Assembly (NCBI GenBank): GCA_034408875.1
Contig: JAWXCJ010000201.1
Span: 1-8,709 of the forward strand
DNA from: JANNHK01 sp034408875
Lineage (GTDB): Bacteria; Actinomycetota; Acidimicrobiia; IMCC26256; PALSA-610
Direction of reading: 5' to 3'
DNA length: 8,709 bases
Below the pieces are notes generated by a model. It had not been told where the DNA came from. It was given only the letters and a program-made list of their open reading frames with translations, and did not search any database. Made by a program: the position numbers and the translations under genes. This document shows positions 1-5,420 of the stretch, one piece after another; positions within the stretch are counted from its first letter, which is position 1, and every line of letters starts with the position of its first letter.

Positions 1-694
1 CATCGTCGACTTCGTCGTCGAGAACGGCGTCACGTTCGTGACGACGTCGGCGGGTGATCCGAACAAGTTCACGCGGATCCTGAAGGACGCGGGACTCACC
101 GTGTTCCACGTCGTGCCTTCGCTGCGCGGCGCGCTCAAAGCGGTCGACGCGGGAGTCGACGGGCTCGTCGTCGAAGGCAACGAGGGCGGCGGGTTCAAGG
201 CACCGACGGGCGCGTCGACGATGGTGTTGCTACCACTTGTGTGTTCGAAGGTCGATGTTCCGGTCATCGCGGCCGGCGGGGTGTGCGACGGCCGCTCGAT
301 GGCCGCCGCGTTCGTGCTCGGCGCGGAAGGGGTGCAGATGGGCACGCGCATGGTGAGCGCGGCCGAATCGCCCGTCCACACCAACTGGAAGGATCTCATC
401 TGCGCGGCCACCGAAGGTGACACCTACCTACTCAACCGCGACAACCCGCCCGCGTTCCGCGTGCTGAAGTCGTCGTTCAGTGACCGCGCCGAGAAGGAAG
501 GCAAGCCCGTGTTCCCGGGCCTCGACAACGTCCTCGACCTCTACTTCGGCGGCAACATGGACGCGTCGTTCGCGTTCGGCGGCCAGGTCGCCGGGCGCAT
601 CGAGGGGATCAAACCCGTCGCGCAGGTGCTCGGCGAGACAATGGCGGAGTTCGACGCGGTGATGAAGGAAATCGCGGCGAACTACTGCGCCTGA
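1..694 (+). CDS. Nitronate monooxygenase / 2-nitropropane dioxygenase family flavin oxidoreductase (5' end outside window)
   Basis: FMN-dependent TIM-barrel oxidoreductase. The reading frame is open from base 2 and ends at TGA 692-694, giving about 230 codons of a family usually 320-360 aa long, so the N-terminal third is missing. A GTG at 38 lies inside conserved sequence (FVTTSAGDPNKF) and is not the start. Family hallmarks are the mid-barrel strand VFHVVPSLRGALKAVDAGVD, the glycine-rich EGNEGGGF segment, the phosphate-binding strand VPVIAAGGVCDG followed by LGAEGVQMGTRM, and a C-terminal helical tail. The usual active-site motif EAGGH reads EGGGF here (Phe codon 194-196), so the catalytic histidine of classical nitronate monooxygenases is absent. 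A different substrate is therefore likely, for example an acyl-CoA-type or steroid-ring intermediate as proposed for the actinobacterial IpdC relatives; that is inference. The gene converges with the minus-strand gene, overlapping it by 13 bp. Confidence 0.85.
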   Translation, partial: IVDFVVENGVTFVTTSAGDPNKFTRILKDAGLTVFHVVPSLRGALKAVDAGVDGLVVEGNEGGGFKAPTGASTMVLLPLVCSKVDVPVIAAGGVCDGRSMAAAFVLGAEGVQMGTRMVSAAESPVHTNWKDLICAATEGDTYLLNRDNPPAFRVLKSSFSDRAEKEGKPVFPGLDNVLDLYFGGNMDASFAFGGQVAGRIEGIKPVAQVLGETMAEFDAVMKEIAANYCA

Positions 695-1230
695 AGGATC
701 TTGATCACGAGGCCGCCGGAACCCCACGGCGAGTCGTTGATGGCCTCCGCGACCTCCATCGCGTTCGTGCCCTTCGTGAGCGCGGCGAGGATGTTCGGGT
801 ACTTGCCGTTCTGGATGACGTCGACGTTGGCTGCGAGTCCGTCCTCGTACGACAGGAAGTTCTTCACGCCGACACTGTTGAAGTTCGTCGCGCCGTTCCA
901 CTTCTGCGTGGTCGCGAGCGGGTTGAACGCGGCGGCCGTGCCTTCGGCCTGCTGCCACGCGTTCACGGCCCGGACATTCTCGGCCGTCACGGGCATCCCG
1001 AGCGCGCCGAGGAAATCCTGCGACCACTGCGTCGGGTTCACGCCGGCCTTGTTCAGGTCGGCCGACGGGACCGGCGCCTCGGTGGTCGCCTGCGCTTCGG
1101 CAAGCTGCGCGGCGAAATCCTGTACTTCCTCCACCTCGCCCGCGCCGAGGACCCCGCCCCCGACCGAGGGCGTCGAGAACCGGCTCGTGATCTCCGCGAT
1201 GCGCGCCTGAACCCCGGCGATGCCTTCCAT
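682..1230 (-). CDS. Small lysozyme-like protein with flagellar-transglycosylase-like N-terminus
   Basis: 182 aa, ATG at 1230-1228, stop at 684-682. The N-terminus (residues 1-48, GIAGVQARIAEITSRF then FAAQLAEAQA) resembles, from memory, the start of lytic transglycosylases encoded in actinobacterial flagellar clusters. Residues 60-182 resemble a domain common in actinophage tail and lysin proteins: a helical part (ALGMPVTAENVRAVNAWQQAEG), FNPLATT, NFNSVGVKNF.SYEDGL, then NGKYPNILAAL and a terminal SPWGSG. E96 in WQQAEG is the best candidate for the catalytic glutamate of a lysozyme-like fold. No signal peptide or membrane segment is seen, so export would need a dedicated route such as the flagellar secretion apparatus or lysis. 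Residues 49-59 look like a short linker. The gene stands alone between convergent and divergent neighbours. The function is inferred from sequence resemblance only. Confidence 0.65.
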   Translation of the reverse strand: MEGIAGVQARIAEITSRFSTPSVGGGVLGAGEVEEVQDFAAQLAEAQATTEAPVPSADLNKAGVNPTQWSQDFLGALGMPVTAENVRAVNAWQQAEGTAAAFNPLATTQKWNGATNFNSVGVKNFLSYEDGLAANVDVIQNGKYPNILAALTKGTNAMEVAEAINDSPWGSGGLVIKILQAQ

Positions 1231-1242
1231 ATGCGGCTACGG

Positions 1243-1247
1243 CCTCC
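1243..1247 (-). promoter_or_regulatory. Shine-Dalgarno site for the minus-strand lysozyme-like gene
   Basis: GGAGG on the minus strand, 12 nt before the ATG at 1230. The spacing is longer than ideal, but it is the only purine-rich match near this start and there is no better in-frame start. Confidence 0.4.
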
Positions 1248-1369
1248 GGCGCTCTATCTCAACAACACGTCGGATCGCCGTCCGCGCCTGCGGACCTGCG
1301 CCTGGCTTCACGGGATCTCATCGACCCGCCGGGCCCCGAGTTGCGGGGAATGGCCGCGGCCCCCGCCGC

Positions 1370-1375
1370 TAGTGT
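1370..1375 (+). promoter_or_regulatory. Possible -10 box (TAGTGT) for the molybdenum hydroxylase gene
   Basis: TAGTGT fits the actinobacterial TANNNT -10 pattern and would place transcription start near 1382, giving a leader of about 26 nt that contains the ribosome binding site. No good TTGACA-like -35 lies 16-19 bp upstream; TTGCGG at 1341-1346 is too far away (23 bp). Confidence 0.35.
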
Positions 1376-1393
1376 GCGCTCGCTTCGGTACTC

Positions 1394-1400
1394 GGGAGGA
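1394..1400 (+). promoter_or_regulatory. Ribosome binding site GGGAGGA that fixes the hydroxylase start
   Basis: A strong Shine-Dalgarno match ending 7 nt before ATG 1408. It decides for ATG 1408 over the upstream in-frame ATG at 1231. Confidence 0.75.
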
Positions 1401-1407
1401 ACACGGC

Positions 1408-3711
1408 ATGGCAACGGCGGGATCGATCCTCGGGAATGCGGTGTTGCGCCGGGAGGACCCCGGGATCCTCACCGGTGACACCGAGTACTACGACGACGTG
1501 TCGGTGCCGGGTCTCCTGCACGTCGCGTTCGTCCGTTCGACCATCGCCCATGCCGCCATCGAGGGCATCGACACGGCCGACGCGGCCGCGATGCCGGGCG
1601 TTGTCGCCATCTACGTCGCCGCCGACTTCGGCCTGGCCGACCAGCACGGGTTCATGATGCTGCCGCCCACGATGAACCGACCGATCCTGGCTCGCGACCG
1701 CGTCCGGTTCGTCGGCGACCTCGTCGCGGTCGTCGTCGCGGAGTCGAAGGCGCAAGCCGTCGACGCGTCGGAAGTGGTCATCGTCGACTACGACCCGCTG
1801 CCCGCGATCGCCGACATGGAGGCCTCGCTCGAACCGGGCGCGGTGCTCATCCACGAAGGCCACGGATCGAACGTCGCGAACGCGATGGGGACGGGCCCGG
1901 TCGCAGGTGTCCTCGACGACGCCGACGTCGTCGTCTCGGCCCGCATTGTCAACCAGCGACTCGCGGGCGCACCGATGGAGCCGAACGGTGTCGTCGCGGT
2001 TCCGGGCGAACCGGCGGGCGGCATGACCGTGACTGTCGCGTCGCAGGGTCCACACGGGGTGCAGGCCGAACTCGTCGGAGTGCTCGGCCTCGACCCAGCC
2101 GTGCTGCGGGTCCGCACGGTGGCCGTCGGCGGCGGCTTCGGATCGAAGGCAGGCACGTACCCCGAGCACATCCTCACGTGCAAGGCCGCGCAGGTGCTGA
2201 ACCGGCCGGTGAAGTGGACCGAGACCCGTACCGAGAACATGCTCGCGATGAACCACGGCCGCGGCATGATCCACTACGCCGAACTCGGCGTGAAGCGCGA
2301 CGGCACGATCACCGGCATTCGCGTGCGTACCGTGGCCGACGCGGGCGCGTACCCGTCGATCGGTGCGTTCCTGCCGTTCTTCACGCAGATGATGGCGCAG
2401 AACGTGTACGTGATTCCCAAGGTCGAGTTCAACTGGCAAGCCGCGATCACCAACACCACACCGGTCGGGGCGTACCGCGGCGCGGGGCGCCCCGAAGCGA
2501 TCCACCTCGTCGAGCGCATCCTCGACATCGCCGCCGACGAGATCGACATGGACCCGGCCGAGATCCGGCGCAAGAACTTCATCCAACCCGACGCGTTCCC
2601 GTTCACCACCGTCGTCGGTGTCGCGACCTACGACTCCGGTGAGTACGAGCGCGCGCTCGACGCCGCACTCGTCGCGGCCGACTACAAGACGCTGCGGGCC
2701 GAGCAGGCCGCGCGTCGCAAGCGCGACGGCCGCACGCTGATGGGCATCGGGGTTGCGTCGTACCTCGAAGTGAGTGCGCCGATGGTGCTCACGCAGGAGT
2801 ACGGCGCAATCGAGGTCAACGACGACGGCACGGTCATCGGCCGGGTCGGAACCAGCGCCCACGGCCAGGGCCACGAGACGACGTTCGCGATGATCATCAG
2901 CGACGTGCTCGGCGTACCCATGGAGAAGGTCACGATCCTCCAGTCGGACACGGCCGAGGTCCCGCGCGGCGGGGGCACGGGCGGGTCGCGCTCCTTGCAG
3001 ATCGGGGGTTCCGCGTTGCAGGTCGCGAGCAACGAGGTGCTCGCGCAGGCGAAGCAACTCGCGGCCCACTTGCTCGAGGCGAGTCCCGACGACATTGTCG
3101 TCGGCGACGACGGCCTTCACGTCGCCGGTGTGCCGGCCCGCGCGCTCGCGTGGACCGAACTCGCGCAAGCGGTGAAGGACCCGGCCCGCCGGCCCGAAGG
3201 CATGGCCGAGCGCCTCGCGCACGAAGGCGACTTCGCCGCCGGCGGTTCGTCGTTCCCATTCGGATCGCATGTCGCCGTTGTCGAGATCGACCGCGACACC
3301 GGCCGTGTCGAGTTGACGCGTCACATCGCCGTCGACGATTGCGGCAACATCGTGAACCCGCTCATCGTCGCGGGCCAGCAGCACGGCGGCATCGCGCAGG
3401 GTGTCGCGCAGGTGTTGTTCGAGGCCGTTCAGTACGACGACGAGGCGAACCCGATCACGGCCAACCTCATGGACTACGCGGTCCCGTCGGCGGCCGAACT
3501 GCCGTCGTACGAGGTGTCGAACACGGTCACGCCCAGCCCGCACAACCCGCTCGGCGCCAAAGGCATCGGCGAGTCGGCGACCATCGGTTCGACGCCCGCG
3601 GTCCACAACGCGATCGTCGACGCGCTCTCGCACCTGGGTATCACGCACCTCGACATGCCGTGTACGGCGGAGCGCGTGTGGAACACGCTGCGGGAGGCAG
3701 GCCAATCTTGA
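1408..3711 (+). CDS. Molybdenum hydroxylase large subunit, CoxL-like form II (xanthine dehydrogenase family)
   Basis: 767 aa from ATG 1408, normal for the family. This catalytic subunit binds the molybdopterin-cytosine-dinucleotide cofactor and oxidises a substrate with water as oxygen donor. The N-terminus has the usual R.EDPGILTG...YYDD motif. Later landmarks are GGGFGSK (241-247), the active-site loop AYRGAGR (355-361), HGQGHET followed by GGGTGGSRS in the cofactor-binding domain, and GAKGIGE with the catalytic glutamate E722. The loop is the form II type. True aerobic CO dehydrogenases (form I) carry AYxCSFR with the Mo/Cu-bridging cysteine, which is missing here, so CO oxidation should not be assumed; a purine, aldehyde or other heterocycle is as likely. 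The FeS subunit (CoxS) and FAD subunit (CoxM) are not beside it: upstream is a divergent gene and downstream is mec. They must be encoded elsewhere or be absent. The substrate is unknown. Confidence 0.9.
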   Translation: MATAGSILGNAVLRREDPGILTGDTEYYDDVSVPGLLHVAFVRSTIAHAAIEGIDTADAAAMPGVVAIYVAADFGLADQHGFMMLPPTMNRPILARDRVRFVGDLVAVVVAESKAQAVDASEVVIVDYDPLPAIADMEASLEPGAVLIHEGHGSNVANAMGTGPVAGVLDDADVVVSARIVNQRLAGAPMEPNGVVAVPGEPAGGMTVTVASQGPHGVQAELVGVLGLDPAVLRVRTVAVGGGFGSKAGTYPEHILTCKAAQVLNRPVKWTETRTENMLAMNHGRGMIHYAELGVKRDGTITGIRVRTVADAGAYPSIGAFLPFFTQMMAQNVYVIPKVEFNWQAAITNTTPVGAYRGAGRPEAIHLVERILDIAADEIDMDPAEIRRKNFIQPDAFPFTTVVGVATYDSGEYERALDAALVAADYKTLRAEQAARRKRDGRTLMGIGVASYLEVSAPMVLTQEYGAIEVNDDGTVIGRVGTSAHGQGHETTFAMIISDVLGVPMEKVTILQSDTAEVPRGGGTGGSRSLQIGGSALQVASNEVLAQAKQLAAHLLEASPDDIVVGDDGLHVAGVPARALAWTELAQAVKDPARRPEGMAERLAHEGDFAAGGSSFPFGSHVAVVEIDRDTGRVELTRHIAVDDCGNIVNPLIVAGQQHGGIAQGVAQVLFEAVQYDDEANPITANLMDYAVPSAAELPSYEVSNTVTPSPHNPLGAKGIGESATIGSTPAVHNAIVDALSHLGITHLDMPCTAERVWNTLREAGQS

Positions 3712-3713
3712 TC

Positions 3714-3720
3714 GGGGAGG
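3714..3720 (+). promoter_or_regulatory. Ribosome binding site GGGGAGG for mec
   Basis: Lies in the 13-bp gap after the hydroxylase stop and 4 nt before ATG 3725. It fixes the mec start; the open frame extends upstream to 3401 inside the hydroxylase gene but is not coding there. The tight arrangement implies co-transcription with the preceding gene. Confidence 0.7.
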
Positions 3721-3724
3721 CGTA

Positions 3725-4165
3725 ATGGCGTTCGCGTCACCCACCCTGCGGCTGACCCAAACGCAGTACCGCACGATCGTCGCCCACTGCTACGACGGGT
3801 TGCCCGACGAAGCGTGCGGCATGCTCGTCGGACCGGTGCTGGCGAACGGTGAGCCGACGGGCGTGGCGAGCGAGGCGCGGCCGTGCCGCAATGCCGACGC
3901 GTCGGCGGTCACGTTCACTGTCGACCCGAAGGACATGCTCGGCGCGATGCGCGCGGCCGAGGCCCGCGGCCAGGAGATCGTCGGGGTGTGGCACAGCCAC
4001 ACCCACACCGACGCCTACCCGTCGCCCACCGACGTCCGCTCCGCGGTCGATCCCAATTGGATGTACGTGATCGTGAGTCTCCGGGACGGTGCCCCCGTGC
4101 TGCGAGCCTTCCGCATCCGAAGCGACCAGATCGCGGAGATCCCCGTCGCCATCGATCGCGGGTAG
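3725..4165 (+). CDS. mec: CysO-cysteine peptidase, JAMM/MPN family (M67)
   Basis: 146 aa zinc metallopeptidase. In M. tuberculosis the orthologue Mec+ (Rv1334) hydrolyses the CysO-cysteine adduct to release free cysteine and regenerate CysO. The complete JAMM motif is visible: E29 in DEACGMLVG, then H90-S-H92, seven residues, S100 and D103 (HSHTHTDAYPSPTD). H90, H92 and D103 bind zinc and E29 is the general base. The protein is essentially one MPN domain, as in bacterial members. It lies immediately before cysO and cysM, the same order as in mycobacteria, which makes the specific assignment much firmer than the fold alone would allow. It is separated from the molybdenum hydroxylase gene by only 13 bp. 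Confidence 0.92.
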   Translation: MAFASPTLRLTQTQYRTIVAHCYDGLPDEACGMLVGPVLANGEPTGVASEARPCRNADASAVTFTVDPKDMLGAMRAAEARGQEIVGVWHSHTHTDAYPSPTDVRSAVDPNWMYVIVSLRDGAPVLRAFRIRSDQIAEIPVAIDRG

Positions 4166-4174
4166 CCGGAATCT

Positions 4175-4189
4175 CGACCGGTTCGGTCG
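4175..4189 (+). repeat. Short perfect inverted repeat upstream of cysO
   Basis: CGACCG, loop GTT, CGGTCG: a 6-bp stem with a 3-nt loop, between the mec stop and the cysO promoter box. No T-run follows, so it is not a standard intrinsic terminator. Its position over the -35 region could suit a regulator site, but such short palindromes are common in GC-rich DNA. Confidence 0.3.
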
Positions 4190-4194
4190 GGTTG

Positions 4195-4200
4195 TAACCT
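4195..4200 (+). promoter_or_regulatory. -10 box (TAACCT) for a leaderless cysO transcript
   Basis: TAACCT fits TANNNT and ends exactly 7 nt before the A of ATG 4208, so transcription would begin at the start codon. No Shine-Dalgarno sequence precedes cysO, which supports leaderless initiation. The -35 region is not recognisable. Confidence 0.5.
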
Positions 4201-4207
4201 CATACCT

Positions 4208-4483
4208 ATGTCCGTCGAGGTGAAGCTTCCGACCGTCTTGCGCACCCATACCGACGGCCGGCCGTCGGTCGCGGTCGAGGGCTCGACGGTGGGCGAGGTG
4301 TTCCAGGCCCTCACCGCGCGGTACCCGGGGCTGACGGGCAACCTGCTCGCGGACTCGGGCGAACTCCACAAGTTCGTGAACGTCTACAAGGACGACGACG
4401 ACATCCGGTATCTCGAAGGGCTCGACACCAAAGTCGCCGATGGCGATGTACTCACGGTGATGCCGGCAGTCGCCGGCGGGTGA
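4208..4483 (+). CDS. cysO: Sulfur-carrier protein CysO (MoaD/ThiS family)
   Basis: 91 aa, beta-grasp (ubiquitin-like) sulfur carrier. In the known mycobacterial pathway its C-terminal glycine is adenylated and converted to a thiocarboxylate by MoeZ, then serves as sulfide donor to CysM. The sequence ends in the required free diglycine (AVAGG) and shows family blocks PTVLR.HTDGRPSV, LHKFVNVY.DDDDIRYLEGL and VADGDVLTVMPAVAGG, closely matching what I recall of Rv1335. Its position between mec and cysM rules in CysO over MoaD or ThiS. It starts 42 nt after mec with no Shine-Dalgarno site, apparently from its own leaderless promoter, and its stop is followed after 1 nt by the cysM start. The activating MoeZ-type enzyme is not in the window. 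Confidence 0.93.
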   Translation: MSVEVKLPTVLRTHTDGRPSVAVEGSTVGEVFQALTARYPGLTGNLLADSGELHKFVNVYKDDDDIRYLEGLDTKVADGDVLTVMPAVAGG

Positions 4484-4484
4484 C

Positions 4485-5420
4485 GTGAAGTTCGACGACA
4501 TTCTCGGGACGATCGGGAACACGCCGCTGGTCGGCGTGCACGCGCTGTCGCCGAACCCCGACGTGAAGATCTGGGCCAAGCTCGAAGGGCAGAACCCGGG
4601 CGGCTCGTCGAAGGACCGCATCGCGCTGAAGATGATCGAGCTGGCCGAACGCGACGGCGTGCTCACGCCCGGTGCGACGATTCTCGAACCGTCGTCGGGG
4701 AATACGGGCATCGGCCTCGCGCTCGTCGCGAAGCTGCGCGGATACAAGCTGCGTGTTGTCATGCCGGAGAACGTGTCCGTCGAACGGCGCCAACTGCTCG
4801 AGATCTTCGGCGCCGAGATCACGTTCTCGCCCGGTGAAGAGGGAAGCAACGGCGCGATCCGCATGGCCGAGAAGATCGCGGCCGACGAACCGAGGTACGT
4901 GTACCTGTTCCAGTACGGCAATCCGGCGAATCCGCTGTCGCACTACGAGGGCACCGGCCCCGAGATCTGGCGTGACTGCCCCGAGGTCGACGTGTTCGTC
5001 GCCGGACTCGGAACGAGCGGCACGCTGATGGGTGTCGGGCGCTATCTCAAGGAACAACGGCCCGACGTGAAGATCGTCGCCGTCGAACCACCGGCGGGCG
5101 AGCTCGTGCAGGGCTTGCGGAATCTCGACGACGGGTTTGTCCCGCCGATCTTCGACCCCGTCGTACTCGATCGGAAGTTCATCGTGCGCCCACGCGAGTC
5201 GATCGAATGGACCCGCCGGCTGCTGAACGAATGCGGTGTGTTTGCCGGGATCTCGTCGGGCGCGGCCGCGGCCGGCGCCGCCAAGATGGCCGCCACGATG
5301 GACCAAGGGACGATCGTGGTGCTGCTTCCCGACGGCGGGTGGAAGTACCTGTCGTCGGGCGCGTGGACCGACGACATCGACGTCGTCGAGGAACGCGCGA
5401 CGCGCATCAACTACTGGTGA
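4485..5420 (+). CDS. cysM: O-phosphoserine-dependent, CysO-dependent cysteine synthase
   Basis: 311 aa, fold-type II PLP enzyme. It forms CysO-cysteine from O-phosphoserine and CysO thiocarboxylate. The PLP-binding lysine is K43 in NPGGSSKDR, the substrate loop is SSGNTG (70-75), and the phosphate-cup segment is GLGTSGTLMG (174-183). R212 in GLRNLDDGF corresponds to R220 of M. tuberculosis CysM, the residue that selects O-phosphoserine over O-acetylserine. MPENVSVERRQLLE and the near-C-terminal GWKYLSSGAW are also typical of this subgroup. The GTG start at 4485 is 1 nt after the cysO stop, with only a weak GGCGGG at 4475-4480, so translation is probably coupled to cysO. The stop overlaps the next start by 4 bp (GTGA). 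The C-terminus is aromatic (NYW), like the tail that closes the active site in the mycobacterial enzyme. Confidence 0.94.
   Translation: MKFDDILGTIGNTPLVGVHALSPNPDVKIWAKLEGQNPGGSSKDRIALKMIELAERDGVLTPGATILEPSSGNTGIGLALVAKLRGYKLRVVMPENVSVERRQLLEIFGAEITFSPGEEGSNGAIRMAEKIAADEPRYVYLFQYGNPANPLSHYEGTGPEIWRDCPEVDVFVAGLGTSGTLMGVGRYLKEQRPDVKIVAVEPPAGELVQGLRNLDDGFVPPIFDPVVLDRKFIVRPRESIEWTRRLLNECGVFAGISSGAAAAGAAKMAATMDQGTIVVLLPDGGWKYLSSGAWTDDIDVVEERATRINYW

Larger units (their letters stand above)
1231..1407. other. 177-bp divergent intergenic region
   Basis: Separates the minus-strand lysozyme-like gene from the plus-strand molybdenum hydroxylase. A frame open from ATG 1231 runs into the hydroxylase, but its first 59 codons are arginine- and proline-rich, resemble no protein and precede a well-placed ribosome binding site, so I treat this stretch as non-coding. 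It holds a possible TAGTGT box at 1370-1375 and a Shine-Dalgarno site at 1394-1400 for the rightward gene. I found no convincing promoter box for the leftward gene and no long inverted repeat. Confidence 0.6.

Noticed and set aside
1228..1233. CATATG palindrome giving back-to-back ATG starts on both strands
   Set aside because: Only the minus-strand ATG appears to be used; the plus-strand one lacks a ribosome binding site and coding character. A six-base palindrome is expected by chance.
1231..1407. N-terminal extension of the molybdenum hydroxylase from ATG 1231
   Set aside because: The 59 extra residues are arginine/proline-rich and match no family sequence, while a strong ribosome binding site sits 7 nt before ATG 1408, where the protein begins as its family does.
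1408..3711. True aerobic CO dehydrogenase (form I coxL)
   Set aside because: The active-site loop is AYRGAGR and lacks the Cu-binding cysteine of AYxCSFR.
1369..3774. 801-codon open frame on the minus strand opposite the molybdenum hydroxylase
   Set aside because: It mirrors the coding strand's codon periodicity in GC-rich DNA. Its composition is dominated by R, D, V, H and G with no recognisable domain, whereas the plus-strand protein has full family motifs.
4208..4483. MoaD (molybdopterin synthase small subunit) serving the adjacent molybdoenzyme
   Set aside because: Sequence blocks and the flanking mec and cysM genes fit CysO much better. A secondary role is kept only as a speculative link in the findings.
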